A stretch of DNA of 11,002 nucleotides. Source: Bifidobacteriaceae bacterium. Its GTDB lineage: Bacteria; Actinomycetota; Actinomycetes; Actinomycetales; WQXJ01. This document shows positions 1 through 7,468 of the stretch, in pieces. Each line of letters begins with the position of its first letter. The stretch's first letter is position 1. The DNA lies in contig JAIRXV010000471.1 of the NCBI GenBank assembly GCA_031268115.1, positions 1-11,002 on the forward strand, given 5' to 3'. Both the position numbers and the translations under genes were made by a program. The notes below the pieces were generated by a model that was given only the letters and a program-made list of their open reading frames with translations, made no database searches and was not told where the DNA came from.

Positions 1-266
1 TGGCTGGCGTAACTGCTGGCGGAGATACACAGGCCTCCGCTAACTACACTCGGCTCCCTATCGCGGCGGTTAGCCGGGGGGGCGGGCGATACCCGGGGGG
101 GCGGGTCGCCCCGTTTGGAGCAGTCATCGGAGCGTTGGCGATCTCCGTGGCTGGCTCGATGCTTGCCTTGCTCGGAATCCCATCCGACTACCAGACCGGC
201 GTGCAAGGGCTCATCCTCATAGCTGTGCTGGCCGGACGGGCGATTACGGATAGGAGGCCAAGATGA
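1..266 (+). CDS. ABC sugar transporter permease, RbsC/AraH family, C-terminal fragment
   Basis: This is the 3' end of an inner-membrane permease; the start lies before the window and the reading frame begins at base 3. About 87 residues are visible. They carry the end-of-family layout of RbsC-type permeases: an IAAV segment, the paired GG...GGR loop, then GAVIGALAI and a hydrophobic helix ending near LILIAVLAGRAI, and a basic tail (TDRRPR). Its stop codon overlaps the ATG of the next permease (ATGA at 263-266), so the two are translationally coupled, as expected for a heterodimeric sugar importer. Within the GG...GGR loop the usually hydrophobic residues read SRGGGRYPGG, next to two G-rich runs (about bases 75-104), which is odd for this family and may reflect divergence or compensating indels. 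Family assignment is fairly secure; the substrate is inferred only from the lactonase gene downstream. Confidence 0.72.
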   Translation, partial: AGVTAGGDTQASANYTRLPIAAVSRGGGRYPGGRVAPFGAVIGALAISVAGSMLALLGIPSDYQTGVQGLILIAVLAGRAITDRRPR

Positions 267-1246
267 CGGGGGATTGGGCTCTGGGTAACGCCGTCAAGCC
301 GTCAATGGCCATCCGGGTTGGTACGTGGCTTCGTGTTCACCCGTGGGTGTGGGTGTATGTGGGCTCGGCCGCCATGTGGGCCGCGGTCAGCGTTGCGAAC
401 GGCCGGGTCAACCTTGGAGTGATAAGTGCGGTCTTCGCCCTGACTCCGTTCTTGGTTCTTGTGGGTCTTGGCCAGATGTTTGTCATCACACTCGGCAACG
501 GCCATACCGATTTGACGGTTCCCAACGTGCTGAGTTTGTCGGCTTTCGTAGCGACCCTCACCATCGGTGCGTCAGGCAGCATCCTCGCTGGGTTCGCGGT
601 CGCGATCGGGCTGGCAGGGATCGTGGCGCTTCTAAACACGGGCGTCATCGTTGGACTGCGGGTTCCATCCATGGTCGCCACGTTGGCGGCAGGGCTCATC
701 TTGCAGAGTGCAACCACGGCTGTCGCCGGCCGAGGCGGTGCGTTGGCCGATCCAACCTTGAGCGACTTCGCCCACGCCACGCCGTTCGGCGTCTCTGTTC
801 TCGCAACGGCGTGTTTAGGGGTCACCGCCGTCCTCTGGTTCGTTCTGCGAAAGACAACCTTTGGCCGGGGAGTGCTGGCCATGGGACAGAGCCAGTCCGC
901 GGCCGTGTTTTCCGGGGTGCCGGCGGGTCGGGTGGTTTTCCTGACCTACTTCATAAGTGCGTTGATGGCCGCGACGGCCGGCGTGCTGCTCGGTTCCTTT
1001 TCGGCACCCAACCTCGCGCTTGGCGACCCGTACCTGCTCAATTCGATCGCAGTTGTGGTGTTAGGAGGGTCTCTCATTTCAGGCGGTCGCTCCAACCTTC
1101 CTGGGATCTGGGGTGCCGCTCTATTCCTGCTGCTTCTCAACACCCTGCTCAGCACGCTCAACATCAGCGTCGCCAGCCAAAACATCATGAAGGGAGCCCT
1201 GATAATCCTGGTCTTGGCCCTCGTGGGCGCGAAGGAAAAACGATGA
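263..1246 (+). CDS. ABC sugar transporter permease, RbsC/AraH family
   Basis: This 327-residue integral membrane protein has the size and layout of RbsC-type permeases, which form the membrane channel of binding-protein-dependent pentose/hexose importers. Visible family features are many hydrophobic helices from about residue 30 on, the GQMFVI...GHTDLTV segment (counterpart of GQ.FVI..GGIDLSVG), the RVPSMVATLA segment, the FGRGVLAMG.....A..SGV loop and the C-terminal IAVVVLGGSLISGGR loop followed by WGAALFLLLLNTLL. The canonical GGIDLS is replaced by GNGHTDLT. A strong GGAGG site (253-257) lies just before the ATG, which overlaps the stop of the preceding permease; the stop in turn overlaps the start of the apnL-like gene. 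The tight coupling suggests one operon for uptake and breakdown of one sugar. The substrate cannot be read from the sequence; D-apiose or a related branched sugar or lactone is inferred from the lactonase. Confidence 0.87.
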   Translation: MTGDWALGNAVKPSMAIRVGTWLRVHPWVWVYVGSAAMWAAVSVANGRVNLGVISAVFALTPFLVLVGLGQMFVITLGNGHTDLTVPNVLSLSAFVATLTIGASGSILAGFAVAIGLAGIVALLNTGVIVGLRVPSMVATLAAGLILQSATTAVAGRGGALADPTLSDFAHATPFGVSVLATACLGVTAVLWFVLRKTTFGRGVLAMGQSQSAAVFSGVPAGRVVFLTYFISALMAATAGVLLGSFSAPNLALGDPYLLNSIAVVVLGGSLISGGRSNLPGIWGAALFLLLLNTLLSTLNISVASQNIMKGALIILVLALVGAKEKR

Positions 1247-2886
1247 CCGCGGAACCGGTGGTCAACAGTGGAGACTTCACTGCCCGCATGGACGCGGACG
1301 GGTGGATTTGCGACATCGCCTTCTCGGGGATCCAGATCCTCGACGCGATCTACGCGGTGCCCCGAGAACTCGACTGGGAAACCCCGCCAACCACCGCCAC
1401 CATCGGTGAATTGAGTGGCGGCAACGCCTTGACCGCGCGGTTCGAGGCGCAAACCCCTGGCGCGCGGGTTAGGTGGACGGTGGCGATCAGAACGATTGGC
1501 GACGGTCTAGAGATCAGGTTCGAGGCGACTTGTGACAGTCCCGTGGATCTCAAGCGATTTGGCCTTGTTCTGTTGCACACCGAGACGACTAAGATTGCGG
1601 GGATCAGCTCCGATACCAGGCCGATCCCCGCAATCTGGCCGGCGCGGATAGCCCCCGGTCCACTGTTCTCCCAAGCCCGCGAACTCAACCTCCACACCGC
1701 ACAAGGAATTGTCCACATCGGCTTCGATTCGCCGACCGAGACCGAGGATCACCGCAACTGGAGCGATCCAGGATGGAAAACGTACTTTCCGCCGTTGTGC
1801 GAGGGCAATGTGCATCTCGACCCTCACGACCCGATCGAGTACACGATCACGCTCAAGGGGCACCGTGCCAGCGGGCCTTCGCCGCACCTAACCCACCCGA
1901 GACCGGGGCATCGCGCGGAGGCGTCCGTGGCAGTCGGTGGCGGCTTCCTCAACCGACCCAAGCTTGGGACCCAGGTCTTCTCATTCAGCAACGAAGAGGG
2001 AGACGTTGTCGCAGGTTACGGCCTTGACTTCGTACTTGTGCGGACACATATCGCAACCGCTATCGGGCAACTGGAGCTGGCGTATGCGTTCGGCGAGCGC
2101 TACCGGGCCCGCGTCGACTTTCAGGTTTTGGTTCCGCCGAATGCGAGCTCCGCTGATGTGATGGCCGTCGCTCGGGTGGCAGCAGACGCCTCGGACCGTG
2201 TGACCGTCCAGCCGTTCGGCCAACAAGAGCTTGCCACCACCCGGGCGCTTATGGGCGTGTTCGGCGACAGCGCCGGGGGGTCGGCCCTCTATTACGCCGA
2301 GCTAAACCGGGCGCCACACCTCGATCAGTTGGGGACGGTCGTCTTCGGTGCCGCTTCCCAGGTCCACCAAGGCGGTACCGCCTGGATGCTTAGGACCCCG
2401 CCCGTCATGGACCGCCAAATCGAAGACGCCCGCCGGCAATACCCCGGCGCCCGGATCGGGCTCATGCCTTTGGTTATGACATCGCTGACCCGGGCGCGGG
2501 ACGGACGGGACGCCGATCCCCGCTACGACACCCCCATAGCGGCCGGTTGGCTCGCGGGGGTGCTTTACGGCACGGCGGGCGCCGACGAGGTCAGCGTGCT
2601 GCGTGCGACAGGTCCCGCGGGATTGGAAACCGAGGGCTCACCGACACCCGCCGGTGCCCTGCTCCAGAGTCACATGCGACCCGACGCTCGAATTGTGCCG
2701 ATCGCCACCGAAGGGAGGGTCTTGGCGCTGGCGACGGATGACGGCCGCAGCAGGAAGCTCACGGTGGCGAACGCCGATCGAAAACCCGTACGTGTGGCGA
2801 TTCGCGAGCCATCGGGACTGTTTCCAGAAACGCTGGAATTGGCGGCGTGGCAAGTTGAGACTTTCAGCAGCGACGGCTTTGGGTAA
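1243..2886 (+). CDS. apnL: D-apionate lactonase (ApnL) family protein
   Basis: This 547-residue cytoplasmic protein matches, from memory, the ApnL family, which hydrolyses D-apionolactone to D-apionate in bacterial apiose catabolism. Family-like blocks seen are YAVPRELDWETPP (about 37-49), EDHRNWSDPGWKTY (168-181) in the N-terminal beta-rich domain, YYAELNR (350-356) and SQVHQGG (372-378) in the central barrel-like domain, and AAGWLAGVLYGTAGADEVSVL (from 433) near its end. A C-terminal beta domain finishes the chain. The frame is open far upstream (from 325), but the ATG at 1243 is the right start: it overlaps the permease stop (ATGA), has a GAAGGA site at 1231-1236, and the family homology begins there. 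No signal peptide is seen. The position behind sugar permeases fits a catabolic lactonase. The family is well supported; the exact substrate is not, since relatives acting on other lactones are possible. No clear terminator follows in the 67 bases to the convergent gene. Confidence 0.78.
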   Translation: MTAEPVVNSGDFTARMDADGWICDIAFSGIQILDAIYAVPRELDWETPPTTATIGELSGGNALTARFEAQTPGARVRWTVAIRTIGDGLEIRFEATCDSPVDLKRFGLVLLHTETTKIAGISSDTRPIPAIWPARIAPGPLFSQARELNLHTAQGIVHIGFDSPTETEDHRNWSDPGWKTYFPPLCEGNVHLDPHDPIEYTITLKGHRASGPSPHLTHPRPGHRAEASVAVGGGFLNRPKLGTQVFSFSNEEGDVVAGYGLDFVLVRTHIATAIGQLELAYAFGERYRARVDFQVLVPPNASSADVMAVARVAADASDRVTVQPFGQQELATTRALMGVFGDSAGGSALYYAELNRAPHLDQLGTVVFGAASQVHQGGTAWMLRTPPVMDRQIEDARRQYPGARIGLMPLVMTSLTRARDGRDADPRYDTPIAAGWLAGVLYGTAGADEVSVLRATGPAGLETEGSPTPAGALLQSHMRPDARIVPIATEGRVLALATDDGRSRKLTVANADRKPVRVAIREPSGLFPETLELAAWQVETFSSDGFG

Positions 2887-2953
2887 CTGGAATCATCCGC
2901 AGACGCGTCGCAATAGAGTTCTTGGGTACCTGAATTGTCCACGGGGCACTGAC

Positions 2954-4585
2954 TTACCTTTCCTCAGGCACCATTGAAATCGCGCCGCAGGGGCATTCTG
3001 CGGCGCAGATACCGCAACCCTTGCAATAGTCGTAGTCGATGTCGTAACGCTTGCCCGGGCCGAGTTTCACAATCACATCGTCGGGGCACAGGCCGTAGCA
3101 ATTGTCGCATTCGAAACAATTCCCGCACGACATGCACCGGCGTGCCTCAAACAACGCCGAATCGCCGGAAAGGCCTCGCACTACTTCTTCAAACCCAGAA
3201 ACCCGGCGAGCGGCCTCCAATTCCGGGCGGCGCTGCAAAGGCGCATCGGAGTAGTACCAAGTGTTGAGCCTGTCATACGTGGCTGCGGCCACGCGCGGCG
3301 GTGCCGCGAAATCCGCGCCCCGCAGCCACGCATCCGCGCTGCGGGCGGCAAGTTTCCCCTGCCCAATGGCGACTGTCGCCGTGCGGTCCCCCGGCGCGGC
3401 ATCGCCGGCCGCGAAGACTCCTGGCCGTCCCGTCATCAGCTTCGAGTCGACAACTATCGTGCCCCTCTCCGACGCGATATCGCTGGCCCCGTCCAGCACG
3501 GACAGATCCGTCTCCTGGCCAAGGGCTAGGACTACCGTGTCGGCTTCGACCTCATCGAACTGCCCGGTCGGTTGGGGCCGGCCGTCATCGTCCAATTCCA
3601 TGCGCTCAATGACCACGCGGCCCTCCTCCACCTCCGAGATGGTGGAAAGCCACTTGACTCGGATGCCCTCGTCAACGGCATCGCGATACTCCGAGGCGTG
3701 GGCGGGCATTTGGGCGCGGGTACGGCGGTAGATGACCACGGCATCCTCGGCGCCAAGGCGGACCGCCGTCCGCGCGGCATCCATCGCCGTGTTGCCCCCG
3801 CCATAGATGGCCACGCGCCGGCCGAGCATTGGCTTATCGCCCACGGCCGCCTCCCGCAACAAGGTCACCGCGTTTAGCACCTTAGCGGCGTGACCTGCCG
3901 GAATATCCACGTGGGCGCCCACTCCGGCGCCCACGGCCAAGACCACCGCGTCATACCGCGCGGCCTCGGCCTCCAGATCGCCCACACGCGAGAGGGTTTC
4001 GATCCGCACACCGAAATCCTCTAGGCGGGCGATCTCGGCATCGAGCACATCGCGCGGCAAGCGATAGGCGGGGATGCCGAACCGCAGCATCCCACCGGCG
4101 GCCTCCTGGGACTCGCGGATCACCACCGCGTGACCGGCGCGGCGAAGGTGGTAAGCGGCGGACAAGCCGGCCGGGCCCGATCCCACCACCAGCACGGTCT
4201 TGCCAGTCTCCATCGCGGGCGGGGTGAACGCCCAGCCCTGGCGGATGGCCTCGTCCCCGAGGAACCGCTCCACCGCGTTGATCCCCACCGTCTCGTCCAG
4301 AGCGCCCCGGTTGCAGGCACTTTGGCACGGGTGGTAGCAGATGCGCCCCATCACGGCGGGCAGCGGGTTCTCGGCCGTGAGCACGCGCCACGCATCTTCG
4401 TACCCGTCAATCCCGGCCTGAGCTTGATAGAGCCAAGCCTGGATCTCTTCGCCTGCCGGGCAGGCCGCCGAACAGGGCGGCAACAGGTTGACGTACACCG
4501 GCCGCTCGGTCCGCCAGGATCCAGTCAGGTATGCGGCAGAAGTGCCAGCCTGCGCGGTCAATCCAGGTGGGCTGACAGCAGTCAT
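2954..4585 (-). CDS. 2-oxoacid:ferredoxin oxidoreductase delta subunit fused to GltD-like NAD(P)H/FAD oxidoreductase
   Basis: This 543-residue protein is the last gene of the por operon. Its N-terminal Fe-S region has Cys 38, 42, 83, 87 and 91, as in the GltD subunit of glutamate synthase. An FAD Rossmann motif follows (GSGPAG, 135-140), then a second nucleotide site (GGGNTAMD, 262-269) that should bind NAD(P)H. The C-terminus is a PorD-like ferredoxin domain: Cys 484, 487, 490, 493, 496 and 500, then CKGCGICAAECPC (521-533), enough for two [4Fe-4S] clusters. It should take electrons from the catalytic PorAB core and pass them to ferredoxin or NAD(P)+. The start ATG overlaps the porB stop (ATGA) and follows a GAGGGGAG site. 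Glutamate synthase itself is unlikely because no large subunit is present and the PorD-type tail belongs with oxoacid oxidoreductases. Whether NADH or NADPH is used cannot be told by eye. Confidence 0.88.
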   Translation of the reverse strand: MTAVSPPGLTAQAGTSAAYLTGSWRTERPVYVNLLPPCSAACPAGEEIQAWLYQAQAGIDGYEDAWRVLTAENPLPAVMGRICYHPCQSACNRGALDETVGINAVERFLGDEAIRQGWAFTPPAMETGKTVLVVGSGPAGLSAAYHLRRAGHAVVIRESQEAAGGMLRFGIPAYRLPRDVLDAEIARLEDFGVRIETLSRVGDLEAEAARYDAVVLAVGAGVGAHVDIPAGHAAKVLNAVTLLREAAVGDKPMLGRRVAIYGGGNTAMDAARTAVRLGAEDAVVIYRRTRAQMPAHASEYRDAVDEGIRVKWLSTISEVEEGRVVIERMELDDDGRPQPTGQFDEVEADTVVLALGQETDLSVLDGASDIASERGTIVVDSKLMTGRPGVFAAGDAAPGDRTATVAIGQGKLAARSADAWLRGADFAAPPRVAAATYDRLNTWYYSDAPLQRRPELEAARRVSGFEEVVRGLSGDSALFEARRCMSCGNCFECDNCYGLCPDDVIVKLGPGKRYDIDYDYCKGCGICAAECPCGAISMVPEER

Positions 4586-5586
4586 GATCGGCTCCCCTCA
4601 GGACAAAGGTTGTATTGGCGGATATTGCGTTCGGCCATGTGGCGGATGCGCCCAAGCGCTATTTCATCGCCGTTGGGCCCAAATAGGTGCGCAAATCGGC
4701 GTTGCGGACGCAAATACTCCTCGACGGGCACCCGATCGCGGATGGGTGTAGAGGCGGTGACTTCCCCGTATTCCGCCTCGAAAACCGGGAATAGGCCACA
4801 GCGGACCGCCAGGCGCGCCATTTTGATGGAATCCGCGGATTTAGTTCCCCACCCCAGTGGGCAGGTCACCAGGACGTGTAAATAGCGAGCGCCGCGGTGG
4901 GACATCGCCGTGCGGACTTTGGCCTCCAGGTCTCGCAGATCGGCGACCGATGCCGTCGCCACGTAAGGAATATCGTGCGCCATCGCGATTCTCGGCACCG
5001 ATTTGCCTTGCCCAAATGGCGCTCCCGGATCGCGTCCCACAGCGGGGGTGGTCGCCGTCCGTGTGGCGGGCGGTGTCGCGGACGACCGCTGGGCGCCCGT
5101 GTTCATGTAACCCTGATTGTCGTAGCAGACGTAAAGAACGTCATCGTTCCTCTCAAACATTCCCGAAAGGCAGGCCAAGCCGATATCCGCCGTGCCGCCA
5201 TCGCCGCCTTGTGCTATCACCCGCGTATCGGTCCGTCCACGCGCCCGCAAAACGGCGGCGATACCCGTGGCGACCGACGCGGAATTGGCAAACAGTGAAT
5301 GAATCCACGGCACTTTCCACGCGGATTCCGGATACAGGGTGGAGAAAACCTCCAGGCATCCGGTCGCATTGGCGACCATGAGTTTGCCGTCGGTCACTTC
5401 CATGGCGGTGTCCAGGACCCACCGGGCGGCCAGCGCTTCCGCGCATCCTTGGCAGGCGCGGTGGCCGTGGGTCAGGCAGGAGGGTCGGCCCTGCCAGGCC
5501 TGAACCGAGCGGTCCGTCTCGTCCAATAGGCGGTTGCCTACCACCAAGGTACCGGTTTGCATGAATGGGACATTGACTTTGACCAT
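4582..5586 (-). CDS. porB: 2-oxoacid:ferredoxin oxidoreductase beta subunit (TPP-binding)
   Basis: This 334-residue protein binds thiamine diphosphate and the proximal [4Fe-4S] cluster. Family features are GHRACQGCAEAL (Cys 45 and 48), ATGC (Cys 77) and the late TCPLGW (Cys 242), the four expected cluster ligands. The TPP/Mg motif is GDGGTADIG (128-136) through YDNQGYMNTG (155-164). Residues 165-195 show the usual AQRSSATP and GK...P loop that closes over the cofactor. Length and organisation match the split-subunit PorB found in archaea and many anaerobes, rather than the single-chain NifJ type. It starts one base after the porA stop, with AAAGGTGAG as a likely ribosome site inside the end of porA, and overlaps the next gene by four bases. 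With PorA it forms the active site that decarboxylates the 2-oxoacid. Pyruvate is the likely substrate, but branched-chain or 2-oxoglutarate relatives share these motifs. Confidence 0.91.
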   Translation of the reverse strand: MVKVNVPFMQTGTLVVGNRLLDETDRSVQAWQGRPSCLTHGHRACQGCAEALAARWVLDTAMEVTDGKLMVANATGCLEVFSTLYPESAWKVPWIHSLFANSASVATGIAAVLRARGRTDTRVIAQGGDGGTADIGLACLSGMFERNDDVLYVCYDNQGYMNTGAQRSSATPPATRTATTPAVGRDPGAPFGQGKSVPRIAMAHDIPYVATASVADLRDLEAKVRTAMSHRGARYLHVLVTCPLGWGTKSADSIKMARLAVRCGLFPVFEAEYGEVTASTPIRDRVPVEEYLRPQRRFAHLFGPNGDEIALGRIRHMAERNIRQYNLCPEGSRS

Positions 5587-5587
5587 G

Positions 5588-6784
5588 TCAACTCACCTTT
5601 TCGATAACGTCGTCGCGCAAGTCCATGAACGTGAGATCGCTTAGGTCGCCGGCGTGCGCTTGGCGGACGATGGCGGCCAACGAATCTTCCGTGATGGGCC
5701 GCCCGCCCAGGCCCGCGGCCACCGAATGCAGCGGGGCCGGGGATCCTTTCATGGCGCGGCGCACCGCCCCGGATAGGACACCGCCGATGCCAACTTGTAT
5801 GGCTCGATCGAACACCACCACCCGGGAGGCCTGTCCGATGGCGGCGGCGAGCGCCCGCGATGGGAACGGCCGGAAGGCGCCCAGGCCGATCAGGTGAATG
5901 TCCACGCCGCTCGCCCGCAACACCGGTTGAATCGCTTGAAGGGTGCCAAGCACCGATCCCATCGCGATGACCGCGATCTGTCCGTGCCGCCCGGGCACCG
6001 AATCTGAACCGTTGGCGGCGCCGAGTACGCGGACGGGCCGGCCGGTGCGCCGCCCGAAGATAGCCTCGAATTCGCCTGAGACTTCTTCTAGCCGGTCAAT
6101 GGCTCCGAGCATAGCTCTGTGGGATAGGTATTTGGTTTCGGTAAAGATATCGGGGCCAGCCATCATGCCGATGGATCGCGGATTGTCGATGTCGAGCGAC
6201 TCCCGCGGGGTGAAGGATGGCAGGAAGGCGTCCACCTGCTCTTGGGTTGGCATATCCACCACGTCTGTGGCGTGAGTCAGGACAAACCCGTCCATGCAGA
6301 CCATGATCGGGATCGAGATCTCCTCGGCCAGCCGGTAGGCGATGATGTGGAGGTCCACGGCCTCTTGGTTATCGATGGCGAATAGCTGCAACCAGCCGGA
6401 ATCCCGCTGCGACAGGGAATCGGATTGATCGTTCCAAATGTTGATCGGTGCGCCGATGGTCCTGTTCGCCACGGTCATCACGATTGGTAGGCCCAGCCCC
6501 GAGGCGTTGTAGACGGCCTCCGCCATATAGAGGAGCCCTTGCGAGGCGGTAGCGGTGTAGACGCGCCCGCCGGCCGCGGAGGCCCCAATCGCCACGGACA
6601 TGGCCGCGAACTCCGATTCGACGTTGATGTAGTCGCAGTTCACGAGCTTGCCGGTGCGAACCATGCCAGACAGCGCCTCGACTATGTGGGTCTGCGGCGA
6701 GATCGGGTAGGCGCACACAACGTCGGGGTGGCATAGGCCCACGGCCCGCGCGACGGCCTGTGAACCTTCGAGTAGTTCATGCAT
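5588..6784 (-). CDS. porA: 2-oxoacid:ferredoxin oxidoreductase alpha subunit
   Basis: This 398-residue protein is the alpha subunit, carrying the pyrimidine-binding (PYR) domain and the transketolase C-terminal-like domain. Supporting features are the N-terminal EGSQAVARAV and CAYPISPQTHIVE (counterpart of the YPITPST substrate loop), the VESEFAAMSVAIGASAAGGRVYTATASQG stretch with the conserved Glu that activates TPP, and the VANRTIGAPINIWNDQSDS segment. Near the C-terminus GLGAFRPFPSRAL and FDRAIQVGIGG are typical. It forms the catalytic core with PorB. The ATG is embedded in the end of porG (ATGCATGA), preceded by GGAGG at a good distance. The PISPQT in place of PITPST is a mild variation that might bear on substrate range. 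The Cys residue before YPISP is also a departure from many homologues. The family is certain; pyruvate specificity is inferred. Confidence 0.91.
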   Translation of the reverse strand: MHELLEGSQAVARAVGLCHPDVVCAYPISPQTHIVEALSGMVRTGKLVNCDYINVESEFAAMSVAIGASAAGGRVYTATASQGLLYMAEAVYNASGLGLPIVMTVANRTIGAPINIWNDQSDSLSQRDSGWLQLFAIDNQEAVDLHIIAYRLAEEISIPIMVCMDGFVLTHATDVVDMPTQEQVDAFLPSFTPRESLDIDNPRSIGMMAGPDIFTETKYLSHRAMLGAIDRLEEVSGEFEAIFGRRTGRPVRVLGAANGSDSVPGRHGQIAVIAMGSVLGTLQAIQPVLRASGVDIHLIGLGAFRPFPSRALAAAIGQASRVVVFDRAIQVGIGGVLSGAVRRAMKGSPAPLHSVAAGLGGRPITEDSLAAIVRQAHAGDLSDLTFMDLRDDVIEKVS

Positions 6785-7451
6785 TGGACACCTCCGGCGA
6801 TCCGATCAACGCGTGCGGCAGTTCTGCTTCCGTGGGCCGGTCCGCATCAACGTGGGCGATGCCGTTCGGTGCCCCCACATCTTCCTGTCCCCTGTGGTCC
6901 TCCACCCATTTGTAGGCGACTTCCGCGGAGGCGATGTTCCCGGAGGCGACCTTGCCTTTGAAGAGGTGAGTGACGGCATCGGCCACGGATTGGAGGGTGA
7001 TCTTGCCCGTCAACGCGGCAAAAGCACCGAGCAGCGCCGCCGAGGGAATGGGCCGGCCGAGGTATTCGCGCACGATGTCGTCCGCCGGCAACGTGGCGAG
7101 GTGGCCCGGTGTGGGGGGCGCGTCCGGGGAAATCCGGCGGACCTCGTTGGGGCTCTCGCGGGTGTTGACCGCGGCCCATCCGCCCGATGCGAGTCCGTGA
7201 AATGGGTTCATTGCCCGCAACAGCGTGGGATCTAGGACGATCACGGCATCCGGGGTCAAGATCGGCTCGCGGGTGAAAATCTTCGATTCGGAGAACCGCG
7301 TGTAGCCCACCACGGGTGCCCCGGTGCGCTCTGAACCGAAACTGGGTATGGCCTGGACTTGGAAGCCGCCGGCAAATCCCGCCCGGGCCAGCATCTCTGA
7401 GGCCGTCACCACCCCCTGACCGCCACGGCCGTGGATGACAATCTGGAACAT
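6777..7451 (-). CDS. porG: 2-oxoacid:ferredoxin oxidoreductase gamma subunit
   Basis: This 224-residue protein is the first gene of the por operon. It opens with FQIVIHGRGGQGVVTASEML, the hallmark of the gamma (PorG/PorC) subunit, followed by IPSFGSERTGAPVVGYTRFS, both conserved for CoA handling and assembly of the complex. The core ends near residue 185 (AEVAYKWVEDH); an Asp/Glu/Pro-containing tail of about 40 residues follows that is not part of the usual fold. The frame is open 13 codons further upstream, but the ATG at 7451 is chosen because it has a clear GGAGG (7461-7457) five bases before it and because the family homology starts at once. It overlaps porA by eight bases. A gene-free region of 391 bases with hairpins and a promoter-like sequence precedes it. 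Confidence 0.9.
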   Translation of the reverse strand: MFQIVIHGRGGQGVVTASEMLARAGFAGGFQVQAIPSFGSERTGAPVVGYTRFSESKIFTREPILTPDAVIVLDPTLLRAMNPFHGLASGGWAAVNTRESPNEVRRISPDAPPTPGHLATLPADDIVREYLGRPIPSAALLGAFAALTGKITLQSVADAVTHLFKGKVASGNIASAEVAYKWVEDHRGQEDVGAPNGIAHVDADRPTEAELPHALIGSPEVSNA

Positions 7452-7468
7452 CCGCCCCTCCCTTCTTC

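Noticed and set aside
325..1242. Upstream extension of the apnL reading frame to 325
   Set aside because: It runs through the permease gene in another frame, reads as Arg/Gly/His-rich nonsense, and the ApnL homology starts at the ATGA-coupled start at 1243.
2887..2953. Bidirectional terminator between the convergent apnL-like gene and the por operon
   Set aside because: Only short palindromes (GACGCGTC at 2902-2909) are present; no stem strong enough and no T or A tract.
4130..4885. 251-codon open frame on the + strand opposite the por genes
   Set aside because: It lies antisense to the well-supported GltD-PorD and porB genes, has no recognisable motif, and is the usual shadow of GC-rich coding sequence.
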